Shown here: positions 11,643-22,596 of the stretch, one piece after another
How the letters are laid out: each line of letters opens with the position of its first letter
How positions within the stretch are numbered: the first letter of the stretch is position 1
Origin: Moringa oleifera
Lineage: Eukaryota > Streptophyta > Magnoliopsida > Brassicales > Moringaceae
Reading direction: 5' to 3'
DNA length: 64,000 nt
Assembly (NCBI GenBank): GCA_021397835.1
Contig: JAJFZO010000407.1
Location: 4,774,001-4,838,000, forward strand
Position numbers and translations under genes: made by a program
Notes under the pieces: generated by a model
The model's input: only the letters and a program-made list of their open reading frames with translations
Database searches by the model: none
What the model was told of the DNA's origin: nothing

Positions 11643-14600
11643 CTATTCCCATTGCTCATTTCTGAGGTCGTCCCTAGCGGAAATGTTTTCAACTTTACCT
11701 TCAGGGGTAAGTACACCACAATCATGAGGGAATTCAATAGGCAATGACTTCCAATGAAGATTAGGTTCCCACTCTGCCTCTCTGAGGACCTTCAGTATTT
11801 CTTTGACCACTACCTTGCTTCCCTCTGATGACAAGTGGATTCCATCCCTGTAGAATGATTAAGGATAAAATCAACTGAACCGGGCAAGAAACAAAGGGAA
11901 AATTCTGTGAGGCAGAAGTGCAATTTGTAGATGCTTTAAACAGGAAGAGCTTAAATGATCTTTGATTTTTCTCAAAATGTAATAATACTGGCCTGTATCT
12001 CAAAGTTATTCCTAACTTCAAGCAACTGCTCTCCCAATCGTTTTAAACATCTTCGTTTCCGTTTTCAGTTATTTACTGCCATCCCAATTAACGATCTAAC
12101 ACATTATGTAGAACTTAATAGACGGACTTCCATAGGCTCTGGAATTTAAACATTGAGAGGGAACCAAATTGCAATGAATTTGATGCTAATGAGGAAGCTA
12201 ACTCAGTGATGTGATTGCGAATCTATATGAGTTTTCAGACCATAATCTAGGAGAACATGTATGTCTGGAGAATATTAGTTGACTACCACATAAGATTGAC
12301 CAGTTTTCAGAATCATGTGCCAAAACCTGGCTGAACTAATTTTACATACAAATTTCACTCAGATCGTGAGACAGCACCAGAATCAATTCAAACATTTCTA
12401 ATTAGGATTGCTATAAGTGATCGCAGAAAACTTACGTAAAGCAGGTAGTCAACCAATCATCCTTTTGCTGTATTGTGGTCCAGAGATCAATAGCCTTAAT
12501 GCCAATTTCCTGGCACAGCTTTATACAAGCTTCTGAATATCTTTGACAGCTTTCATTTGTTCGACCCGCACACATAGGGCTAATATCACATGAAAAAAAA
12601 AAAAAAAAGAATCGAAAATTTCCACTGAACTGAGATTGGGTGCTTCAAAGATGGGAAAATGGAGAGAAATAATAATAACAATAACAACCTTGTTTCATGA
12701 ATTTGTTTCTCATTGACAGGAGGAGCACTAAGAAAGATGATCCGAGTCTTCTCAGAGAGACTCTGGCACCCAATCAGCTTGGTTAGAAGATGCACCAAAA
12801 GGAGTAGATAGGCTTAAAGCCAGCGGAATATTGGCTAGGAATTCTATTCACAGCAGCAAAAGGACTCATATCCTAGTTAGCAAAATTACCTTGAGATGCA
12901 TTGCAATCTTCTTCATGTTATCGATGTATTCAGGCAGTGGCACGTGAGGACCAATGCCAGATGGGTGAGGGTGCATTGAATCATTGCCGCCAAAATAGAC
13001 AATTACCAGAGATGGTCGTACAGCAGCATCCTTGTTAAAATAATGGCAGAACATCAGTGTCAAAGTATGACCACGGACAAACAATGTAATTGCCCAAGCA
13101 AGAAGAGTAACAGTTGCAAGCGAATAGGGAAACGTAGACTAAGGCAACGGACACTAGAATTTAACACATCATAAGATTCCTGCATATTTATAGATATGAA
13201 ATATGCTAATAATTACGTTTTGCACATCTTTTGTGCTATGCAAGGGGATTATCTCCACTTTTGCGCTACTAGCACGTGTAAACTTTTACAACCATATAAC
13301 TCTGAGCAGTTAAACAAACCAGCTTGCTTGTAAGAAATCACCCATCAACTCCTCATAGCTCTGCATAGATGATTTTGATAGGATGGTCAACTACGTTCTT
13401 CAGCTAATGACAAATGATACACATAATAATGCATACAATACCTTAGGAAAAACTTGATCTAAAACCTGTACAGCTAGCCTTGAATTCCAGCCAGCGTATC
13501 CTCGCAACAATATGTCAGCCTATGCCCCATTGCAAACCAAAATGAGTCAATCCACTTAAAAGACCAAACAACAAGACATCTTATAAACTTGAGAATGCTG
13601 TAGAAACTTGCTCCTATAGCTGTTTATTAAGAGGGAATTACTGTCATTGGCATACTTACATCCCCTTTCTAAGAAACTATTTGCGTCATTTAATATAATG
13701 AGAGTAAGATGTAAGCCTAATTCAATCAGTCTTCACTAAGATAGAAAACTCCATAAGGATGCACTTTATGAAAACATAAATGCAAGGGAAAATGGAACAT
13801 AAAAATGGACCAACTGACCAGAGTAACTGGGAGAGTCATCTTAATCGTGAATGTGAAAAACAAACTGAAAAGAAAAATTCAAATATAGGTGAAATAACAT
13901 GCATTCTTTAACTTGAAATCCAATTTTCAGGCCAAAAGGGCACATTTTAAAATTTGATTAAAGCCTTATCCATTATTCTTTTAAAAATGCATAATGCAAC
14001 TAAGCCAGATAAATTAAAATGAGCAGTTGACATGCATTTGATGTTAAAATATCTATGCAGTGACCTCAAATTCAACAGGAAAAATTCATATGCTGGAGAA
14101 TAATATTGCCATAGGTTTTGTTGAAACTATGAAACAGAATCAAACTGGATCACCACTATGACTGAAAAGTCTGCAAATAAGTTTATTGTTAATCCGCTGA
14201 AAAATTGTGCAGCTTTTGACATATTTTTCTCTCCAAAAATCTGAACCAGCGGTTTCGGCATACAGTGGATAAGACGAGTGCATGTCTTTCCTTCTTCATC
14301 ATATTCTTTTCTCTTTGAGACAATTTACAGGGGCCTTTGGTGGACCATCGTGTTTGCTTTCCGATTGTAATTTTGGATACGACAACCTGATTTGCTAAAT
14401 GTGTCTGGCACCAGTTTTTCCATTTTCAGATTTGGAAACCACTACTCAAGCCTTTCAAATTTATGCTACTGGAACAATCAGTTGATCACCACAACCGAGA
14501 GAGTTTGTTTCTTATCCTCATTTTTTTTTTTGAAAAAGCAAAGGACAAAGAAGAAAATTTGTCTCAAACGGATTATTCAATGATCGCTCGAAAGTACAAT

Positions 14601-15012
14601 GTATAGAGAAGAATTAAGATAATTGGATAGACTTATGCACAGTGAGAACCACAAAAAGTGAAATGTTGGATCCCACCAAGAACAACTAAAGGTGCCGCAT
14701 TATCAGAGTGAAAAAGCCGATAGGACAGATTACGTAGACTCACTACGACGTTTTCGAAATTTCAAATCTCCCTTTTGCACTCTCATTTTTCGCATCGTGT
14801 GCAAAATTATCCTAGAATCACATATAGTTGGTATAACAGTACCTAAAGCATAGAGATCAGAGGATACAGAAAAAGGAGGAAGAAGAAGGAGAACATAATA
14901 CCTTACGGGAATACAAGTCGGCAAGTATAGCACCCCATCCTCCACAACTGTAACTGTATTGAACTATCGATGAACCAAACAGCACAAACCGAGGTCTCTC
15001 CGGTCCTATCAT
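11643..15012 (-). CDS. GDSL esterase/lipase, CPRD49 type
   Basis: Six exons on the minus strand: 15012-14902, 13519-13442, 13030-12890, 12762-12689, 12579-12436, 11847-11643; joined 250 aa, the normal size for this compact SGNH subgroup. SGNH blocks in order: RFVLFGSSIVQ (block I, here GSS in place of GDS, as usual in the CPRD49 group), GWNSRLA (block II Gly), YFGGNDS (block III, oxyanion Asn) and DGIHLSSEG (block V, catalytic Asp/His). Family knowledge: an SGNH serine hydrolase. Homologues include CPRD49, induced by drought in cowpea, and Arabidopsis At2g38180; substrates are presumed ester-linked lipids or acyl/acetyl groups. There is no signal peptide, unlike the large extracellular GDSL lipases, so the protein is probably intracellular. 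The ~1.4-kb first intron holds nothing recognised. A GA-rich tract precedes the ATG in the 5'UTR. Confidence 0.93.
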
Positions 15013-16524
15013 CTCTCTCTCTCCCTTTCTCTCTCTAAATACTTCTCACAGTTATTCGTAATTTTTACAACAAATTCAGATCTAAAAATGCAACATCAAC
15101 CTCAAACGTTCACCGTACGATCGCGATTCTTATACAGTTGCTTTCCTCTTTTTTTCCTCCTCTCTTTTTCTTTTCTGAAAATGCGCCTTCTGTAGAGGAC
15201 TGTAGACTAAAAGCTTCAGTCACATGAAATTCCAAAAACTGCCGCCTGCTCTCTCTGCCCCCAGCTAATATTCTTTCTACGCGCCATGTCAGCGCGTGCT
15301 GAGGTTTCCTCACATCCCCATAAAATGATCCCCGCTGTTTGCCTGACTTAACACGCGCATGCAATCCTTCTTTATCAAAGCAACAATTTTAACGGTATGA
15401 TAGTAACACCGTTAAACCTGGTGCAGTTAGGTGGGTCCGGGTGACTGATTTGACCCGACTAAAGAATTTGTTATATGTCAAGTGCACCTTCTTTTCTAAA
15501 AGGGGTAAACTAAACAAGGTCGATCGTTTGCTCTTTCCGTTACCTTCTTGTCAGAGGGTTGGTCACTGCTCAGTACCACCGACTGTGAGGTATTGTCGCC
15601 GTCATTTATGGACATCCCCGATGATACACATAGACGCGATTTCAACTTGCCTAGCCTTTTCAGGCCACTTTATTCTCCCAACGCTGTCTCACTTTTCATA
15701 AAATCTCATATTTTAATTTTTTTAAAAATTTATATTATATAAAAATTATTGTGTCAATATATATCTGTTTTTGTAATTAAATTCTTATATATTTATAAAA
15801 AAATTTAATAAATATATATAAAAAAACCTTCAATTATACACCAAAAGTTTTCACACATGTTTTGGTACAATAGGTCTCATTATTTTTTAAGTATGAAAAA
15901 TATATTTTTAAAAATTATATTATTAAAAATTTAAAGATTATATAAATAATTTATGAATAAAAAATAATTAAAATTTAAAAAACGAATTCGAAGTAAAATA
16001 TGCAATTTATTTGAATTGCTTTTAAAGTATTTAATAATTAAAATACTCTTAGTTTTTTTATAAATATATAATTGATTCAAATCCATACCTCCAAATTTTG
16101 AATTAAAAAATGTGTATATTCGTGACATATAAATTTTCAAATCATATCTCATTGCAAGTTCATTTATAAACATAATATATAAAGTTTTTATTTTTTTATA
16201 CTTAGTCAATTAATCATCATGTAGGCTTTTGGGGCATCTAACTTTGGCGGATATCCTTTGGGCCATTAATTTTTTGATTCCAGAGCTTCCAGATATGGAT
16301 GGGTTGCCATAGGCCCATGAAAGAGGCCCACCTCTCATGTTTGGTGGGTTTGGCTGGTAGGCTCTAGAGCTGATCACGGTCCGCTTTTCAGGTCAAACCA
16401 AACCGGACCAGTTCATAGTAAACTCGGTGGCTTGCAAGTTAGGTCTGGCCTTGGCTCTATGGTGTGCCGTGCAGCTCGGTTGAGCTTTTAAGGTGAAGCG
16501 AAAAATAACCGAAGAATAAGCAAA
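15013..16524. other. Bidirectional upstream spacer (GDSL and methyltransferase genes)
   Basis: The spacer separates two divergent genes. Next to the GDSL start is a CT-rich tract (GA-rich on its coding strand, 15013-15036), likely 5'UTR. 15700-16220 is extremely AT-rich without coding potential. 16230-16524, GC-richer and ending CGAAGAATAAGCAAAATGG, is probably promoter and 5'UTR of the methyltransferase gene. Confidence 0.6.
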
Positions 16525-19011
16525 ATGGACATAGCGCTCTTCTCTCCATCTTCGCTTTTCGCAGGAGATAGTGATTCCTCCGATGGTATGCACAATCTCT
16601 GTTGCAAGCGCTTGCTCTAACTTTGCTTGTTCAGTATCAAATTGTAACGAAAGTGTCTTGTTTAGAAATTGAAGAAGCAACAGAGACCAGCCAGAATTAT
16701 GTGGAGAGGAGGCACCAGTTTTCTGGAATGGTATTCTTCGTTCACATACATAATTAATACAGTGATTCGTTTTTTTCTTTTTTCTAAAAGGATTCTTTAC
16801 ATTGTAGTTGTATATTGTTTCATTTGATAATAGTTCATTGTTAATAGCAATTAGAAAGTGTAGTCATTGAAATTATATAACCCTATGGGTGTGAATAAAT
16901 TTAATTAATCTTGCAGTTTTCTATTTCCACTTCTGTTGATATGATTCATAATACTTAATTGCTAGAAGGTTAGCCATAATGATTGCTGTAATTGTACGTC
17001 TCTTAAGTGATCTGGGATCTTGCTTGCTCTGGTTTTTATGAATGCTAACCTCTTGGAAAGATAGTTCCCGTTTCAGTTTCTTCTTTTTGTTGACAGCTTT
17101 GTTTTATGTATGCGATTTGGCTTGTTTGCAGGAGTTGGTTGTCCGAGAATTCTCCTTTCACCAGCTCAATGCTAACTTACTTTGGCCTGGTGCATTTGCC
17201 TTTGCAGAATGGTTAGTTCAACACCAATCATGGATAAAAGGACGACGTTGCATTGAATTGGGCAGGTATTTAATCTATGGTGAATTTGAGGTTCTGATTT
17301 TTGTGTAAGTATTTCTTTTCTGTATACATTTGCTCCTATTTAAGTGCTGCTAAACCTTGTTTCTGTTTGCAAAAATGCTGGCTCTGTCTCTCATGCTCTA
17401 GGACTTTTATTACTCATTAACCTTACAGTCATGACCGAATAGCTGTCATTTGAATTAGGGGATAGATCTTCATTTGGACCTACTATTTGTGGTTAAGGAT
17501 TTTGTCTGTGCCTGTTGAGGTCTGGGTGTACATGAGACTGCAGCTTAAGATGGGCAAGCCTCATATGCCTTTTCAAACAATGATCAGGCGCTACTTTTCT
17601 TGAGGCATTCAGTTCTGTAGTACATATTTCCCGCTTCTCACAAGTTAATATCTTAAACTTGCAGCCAATCAACCTTTTTTTTATTTGTTGCTGACTGCTT
17701 GATGTAAGTTTTTGATAGGGGGATTAATATTTGTCTTACTGATGTTGGTGAGTTCTTTTCTTCAATGGAAGTGGAACAGGAGCTTTGGCCATATTTCTCA
17801 GAAAATCATTTGACCTTGACATAACGACATCAGATTATGATGATCAGGAAATAGAAGAGAACATAGCTCATAACTGCAGAGCTAACGGAATAACACCTGT
17901 CATTCCTCACATAAAGCGTGAGTTTCTTATTACTTCCATCTAGCTGTCTAGTTCTGACGTTGTTGAGTGATGACTACCAAGGATAAAATATGCAACATCA
18001 TCATTGTGCAGACCTTTTGTTCTCAGTTCTCCTTCATGGATTTTCTGTGATAAGTTGAAAAGTGCTGTTACATTGTAAATAGTTTGAAATCGTTGATCGT
18101 GAATAATTTTATTTAGCTAATCTAATGGATGGATCTGTTATTTAACGGGCATCCTAGTTCCTAGTTCTTGGATGTCAACTTTGAGCAACACATGCTCTTG
18201 ATGTGATTTTTGCTTATTTGATTCAAGAAATGCTAGTTTTATTGCAGAGCCAGATACTTCTTATCAATTTGCTCATTTCTTTATAGTTATTATTATGTGG
18301 AGTAGGATTTATATAACAAGAACAAAGTTTCTTTTGACAGATTCATGGGGCGATGCCTTTCCAATTGCTAAACCAGATTGGGATTTGGTAATAGCAAGCG
18401 ATATCCTATTATGTAAGTTCTGAAGACTGGTTACTGAAAATTCAAGGATATATTTTGTAATAAAAAGCTAGGCAGCCAACTTAAATCTATTTGTGCTAAA
18501 ATTGATTTTATAGGCCATGTATGCTCTACTGTCTTGCATCTTGTGCTTCACGCTTAACTGATTGATTTTATCAAATCTTGAGCTTGTTCAGAACATTGCT
18601 TTAACTTCCTCTCCCTCCTCCCCCCCCCCCCCCCCCCCCCTTCCCTCCTTTGCCTGCAGATGTGAAACAGTACGCAAACTTGATAAAATCTCTTTCCTTT
18701 CTTCTCAACTCTTACAAGCCGAAAGATAACAAAGCAGTTTCTCTCATAGACAATGAGCAGAATGGTACCAATATGTGAAATTTTTTGCCATTAAAATATT
18801 AATATTAATCATTATGCTCATTCTTCTGTGCCTTTTGCTGGCAGGAAACCTGGGTTTGCCTCGGCCAGCATTTTTAATGAGTTGGAGACGCAGAATTGGA
18901 AAGGAAGATGAATCTCTTTTCTTCACTGGTTGTGAGGATGCTGGTCTTGAAGTGAAGCATCTTGGATCCCGATTGTATTGCATCAAGCCTAAAGAATCAA
19001 CAGCTTCCTAG
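16525..19011 (+). CDS. METTL21-type S-adenosylmethionine-dependent protein methyltransferase
   Basis: Seven exons: 16525-16585, 16666-16730, 17132-17265, 17772-17917, 18341-18412, 18660-18764, 18845-19011; joined 249 aa. It begins MDIALFSPSSLFAGD. Then come LLWPGAFAFAEWL (the pre-fold element of Methyltransf_16 enzymes), RCIELGSGTGALAIFL (motif I, SAM-binding loop), ITTSDYDDQEI (acidic end of beta2) and WDLVIASDILLYVKQY (motif IV region). The DILLY sequence stands where METTL21-group enzymes have a D-x-x-Y substrate-side motif. Family knowledge: relatives methylate lysines of chaperones or elongation factor 1A; the plant substrate is not established to my knowledge. The motif I helix crosses the exon 3/4 junction (GS|GTG), which supports that splice. 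From memory it matches Arabidopsis At5g01470 by position, with At5g44170 also similar. The intron before exon 6 carries a 21-C run. Confidence 0.93.
18620..18640. repeat. 21-nt poly-C tract in intron 5
   Basis: An uninterrupted run of 21 C flanked by C/T-rich sequence forms the pyrimidine tract ~20 nt upstream of the exon 6 acceptor at 18659. The opposite strand is a G run capable of quadruplex folding. Confidence 0.9.
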
Positions 19012-20357
19012 TTGTCTAAATTGATAGATGAAGCTACTGCATAGCTTAGAATTTCCTGGCTCGTAAAACCAAATTAGACCCCAAATCCGGTCTAATTTAG
19101 CTTTCTAATTTTCTTTTCCTCTTGATTATTCTGTTTAAACTAGATTGATCTCGGAATCTGCTGTGTTAATTGCAGAAAAATACATCAATAACTCAGATTT
19201 AGTCTAAGCAAGAGCACATTTTTAAATGCATTCTCTGTCTTTCCCTCTAGATGGATAACCCTTTCATGTTCACAAAGGCCATCATCCATCATTTTCCCTT
19301 GAAAACAAAGGGAGCCAGAAGAAAAATCAAAATCAAACTGCAACTCTGATAACTGCAAGTACCATTATTCATGATGATGCCAAGTTGATCAAACATGCAG
19401 GCGTTTCAAGAAGGAAAAGCTGATTCTTTTGTTTCTTTCGAAAATCTCTGATTTGTTTGCAGCACTTCACATGCCAAGCACACACCACTATATATTATAA
19501 AGATCTTCTCATCCTTTTCATCTCAAAATTGTGTAGCAATAACTTGGGTCCACTTGGCCTCCCATTGTTTTGTTTCTTCCTTTTCAGCTTTGATTGCTTT
19601 CTTTTGCTGCCATTGTTGTCTAATCTTTTATGACATAGCTCAAATAATCTGCATAACTCATTGATGCACCGAGTATTACAAAATATCTTCTCAAAAATCT
19701 AGTTCTCTCTCTTGATATAGTTATCATATTAGTTTCTTGAATTAGATATCTTAAATCAGTTTTGTTTGATTAATGGTAACTTTAAAAAATAACTTATTAG
19801 TATATATTTAATTTTTTAAATATTAATATAATAGATAATAATTTTTTAAAAAATTAAAAAACCCATGTCAACAAAAGATAAGAAAATTTCGATTAAACAA
19901 AGAGTCCCGTACTGTTAACAAAAATATTTTCAATTTGGTTAAAAAATAAGAAAAATTCTCAAAAATCTTCTACAGTAAATATATTTTATGATGGTAAAGT
20001 TATTTTTATTGATTTTTTATTAATTTTTACTTATATATTGTGTGTATATATGTCTGCGCGCACCCGCGTGTGGTGTGTGGGGGAGATAACATGCAGATGC
20101 AACAAATACCCTTTCTTTCTCAGCTAACCATTCGAAATACTCAATGGACAACAAATACCACTCAGACAACTGACAATTTGACCAACTGTATTTCCCAAAA
20201 TTAGTAGTACTGTTCCGTTCTAAACGCTGAAAACACACAACATGATTCACATAAAAACAAGAGAAAGTCATGCTCTAAACCCCAAAAAAACTGGTGATGC
20301 TCACAAAACTGAACACATGCAACATCTCAACCATCTCAAATGCAAACAAAACAAGAA
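19012..20357. other. 3' region and AT-rich spacer
   Basis: Probable 3'UTR of the methyltransferase to about 19.2 kb, then spacer. 19500-20060 is AT-rich. A TATA-like run followed by a (TG)n-like stretch lies near 20033-20055. No gene is supported. Confidence 0.55.
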
Positions 20358-20492
20358 ATGGCAGAGCCATGGCCGTATCCTCCTCCACTCCTTGGCCTCA
20401 TCCACCCACGCAACTTCCAGGAAGCTGCCTTCGCCGCTTATCAAGAAATAGGTAGAGATCACAATAGATACTTGAAGAAGGCTGCAACCTAG
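20358..20492 (+). CDS. Possible 44-aa small ORF, unknown
   Basis: The ATG at 20358 opens a frame of 44 aa (MAEPWPYPPPLLGL...HNRYLKKAAT) ending TAG at 20490-20492. Composition is protein-like: a Pro-rich start, then an amphipathic, basic C-terminal half (NFQEAAFAAYQEIG). There is no signal peptide or membrane segment. I do not recognise the family. It ends tail to tail with a second small ORF on the other strand, the two stop codons sharing one CTAG. Either, both or neither may be expressed. Confidence 0.3.
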   Translation: MAEPWPYPPPLLGLIHPRNFQEAAFAAYQEIGRDHNRYLKKAAT

Positions 20493-20683
20493 CTTTTCAC
20501 CTGAAAACAAAAGAAAGTACTGGACGGAACGCCTGAAACAAGCTTGTCTTCTTGCAAATTATGGAGACGAGGTGATGATGATGATGATGAAGTATACTCT
20601 CGGTGCAACTGATTAGATTCGAAGACGTAGAGAGACGAAGCTTCGCGGAAGCTCTCTTTAGGGTTAGCGATTGGCATGCACAT
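20489..20683 (-). CDS. Possible 64-aa small protein gene, unknown
   Basis: The minus-strand ATG at 20683 opens a 64-aa frame: MCMPIANPKESFREASSLYV, then a Ser run (about residues 32-37, from an ATC/TCA microsatellite), then a short polar tail. A clean TATA box (20746-20756) sits ~65 bp upstream, a good distance for a short 5'UTR, and codon choice in the first 30 residues looks coding. There is no signal peptide. A pyrimidine-rich ttttgttttcag just before GTGAAAAGC could instead be an acceptor, so the last residues might belong to a further exon. I do not recognise the product; it could also be a non-coding transcript. Confidence 0.4.
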   Translation of the reverse strand: MCMPIANPKESFREASSLYVFESNQLHREYTSSSSSSPRLHNLQEDKLVSGVPSSTFFCFQVKS

Positions 20684-20745
20684 GTAAGTGGGGGCTCCTG
20701 TAATGGCTCTACCTACTCAGAGAATAACTGATATGGGCGAGCTGT

Positions 20746-20756
20746 TATATATATAT
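20746..20756 (-). promoter_or_regulatory. TATA box for the minus-strand small ORF
   Basis: TATATATATAT lies 63-73 bp upstream of the ATG at 20683 on the minus strand. It is the best-placed core promoter element in this spacer. The assignment is by position only. Confidence 0.45.
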
Positions 20757-22380
20757 CAGGTTTTGGACCGATATGCCTCTTCCAGATTTGCCTGTCTTGG
20801 TCAAGACAACTTCTTATAATATCTTTCTCTCTTCCGTTTCTCTTTAAATTAAAATTTAATTTCTCAAAATATATAATTTTCAAAATAATTCTTTAAAATA
20901 AATAAATAGAATTTCCTTACTCTAGAAGCTGAAGGAAATGAAATGAAAAGAAACCCAAAACAAGGAGAAGCTCACCAACGCCAGAACACAAATCTTCACC
21001 TCATCAAACACCGAAATTTCTAAGAATCACTAATTAGGACTTAGTACCCATAGTTTTAATTCTTGGCTAATTAAAGCAAGTAAAACAAAAGGTTTTAATA
21101 TTAATTAATTAAGCTCGCTTGTTTATAAAATTAGGGTAAAAAAGGGATTGATTGTGGCAAAGAAAACATTAAGGGGATTGAGATCACATGCATGGCCGGC
21201 CTATGCTTTGAACTTGAGGAAAAAAAAAAAAGAAAAGAAAATAATACCAGGAGGGTCCCTATCATCTCAAGAATACTAACATAACACGCAACAGAACTAG
21301 TTCTATTTTTTTGTTTAATTATTTGTTAATTCTTTGCAGAGAGTTTAATTAAATAAAAATAAAAAAGGAAAATTATTCTGGCATGGATAGTACTCAACCG
21401 AAATACCTCTCTGCGGAAGCTAGAGCTTCTTCTCTGGAGTAAAACCAGTGAAAGCTTCTTGTCTTCGAAACTGATTGCTTTAATTTGACAGTGTGGGTTA
21501 CCAAATTTATAAGCTACCTAGAAGGCAAACTCTACTCTAAGAAATTTCTCACCACCTTCCCTAATTTGATGCCTTTCTAACTTCACCCAGTCAACGACAG
21601 TCAAACCCAACAGTTACATCAACTTCCATGTTACCTTACTCCCGAAATGACACCTGTCCAAATCTCATTCACAGAATTCTTACACGTGGCCGTACTTGCC
21701 AATCACAGAAAAATCAATGGAACGTTACGGAATGTAAGACGTTGAACATCAGTTAACCGTGCGTATCATTGTATTTGAACGGAGAGAAGTTTCCGCGAAG
21801 GCTCCTCGGTCGTGCCCGGTGAGGTGTACGTCCCACTTTGTTGCATCTAAACTCGCTCGCTCTGCCTCCCCTGTTCGTGCGGTTCAGGGATACACAGAGG
21901 AGATTTTGTGCATCAAGATCTCTAATAAGTTTCCCACCACGCAAGTCTATACTCGAGGAATATACATAGTAAATGCGGCTGTAGGGCTCCTTAGTGTACA
22001 CTTCTTTTATATTTATATGCGGAATTGTTTAATTTGGTTAATCAAGTCAAATTCAACTAGCTTTTTACTTTATAAGTCAATGTGGACTGAACGGTTAATC
22101 AGAATTATAAAATCACCTGTAACATATAAATTAAGCTGATGACAAGATTATCCAAGGTGGTATTATTTACACACTGTGTGAATTAATTATTAGTCACATG
22201 ACTAACAATGGGTCAGTGTTTTTTTTAATATACATAGGATAATGTTAATTATATAATAAACTATATGTTAAATTCATTAATTGTATTGAGATATAATTCT
22301 AAATGAGTCCAAATCAGAAAACATTCTTATGGAACTGAACTTAATTTTTATAATATATAGTATTTATATATAAAAAAAAT
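20757..22380. other. Intergenic spacer
   Basis: Mostly AT-rich DNA with no supported gene. 21400-21800 is GC-richer and has overlapping ORFs on both strands (21753-22139), but neither resembles a protein family. Confidence 0.6.
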
Positions 22381-22500
22381 GATAGCCACGTGGTAGGCTG
22401 AGTGGGCATAAAACAAGCGGCTGAAGCTTCTAGGAAGCTTCGGGGAGTGTCAAGCTGCATGCCATAAAATCACATAAGAGTTTCCTATTTATAACAGTCT
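22381..22500 (+). promoter_or_regulatory. Core promoter of the cation/proton exchanger gene
   Basis: In order: a palindromic G-box CCACGTGG (22386-22393), two copies of GAAGCTTC (22423-22430 and 22434-22441) that resemble heat-shock-element halves (GAAnnTTC) but are spaced 3 rather than 2 nt apart, and a TATA box in CTATTTATAAC (22485-22495). The ATG is ~100 nt further on. Inference: bZIP/bHLH input through the G-box and possible heat-shock-factor input. Confidence 0.55.
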
Positions 22501-22596
22501 CCGCTCTCGTCCAGTCTCGCACTCGAATAGGAAAGCACTAGAAATTGTTACTGTCAGCCAGAAAATCGTTTTTGTGTGGAAACCAGAAAACGCAAA

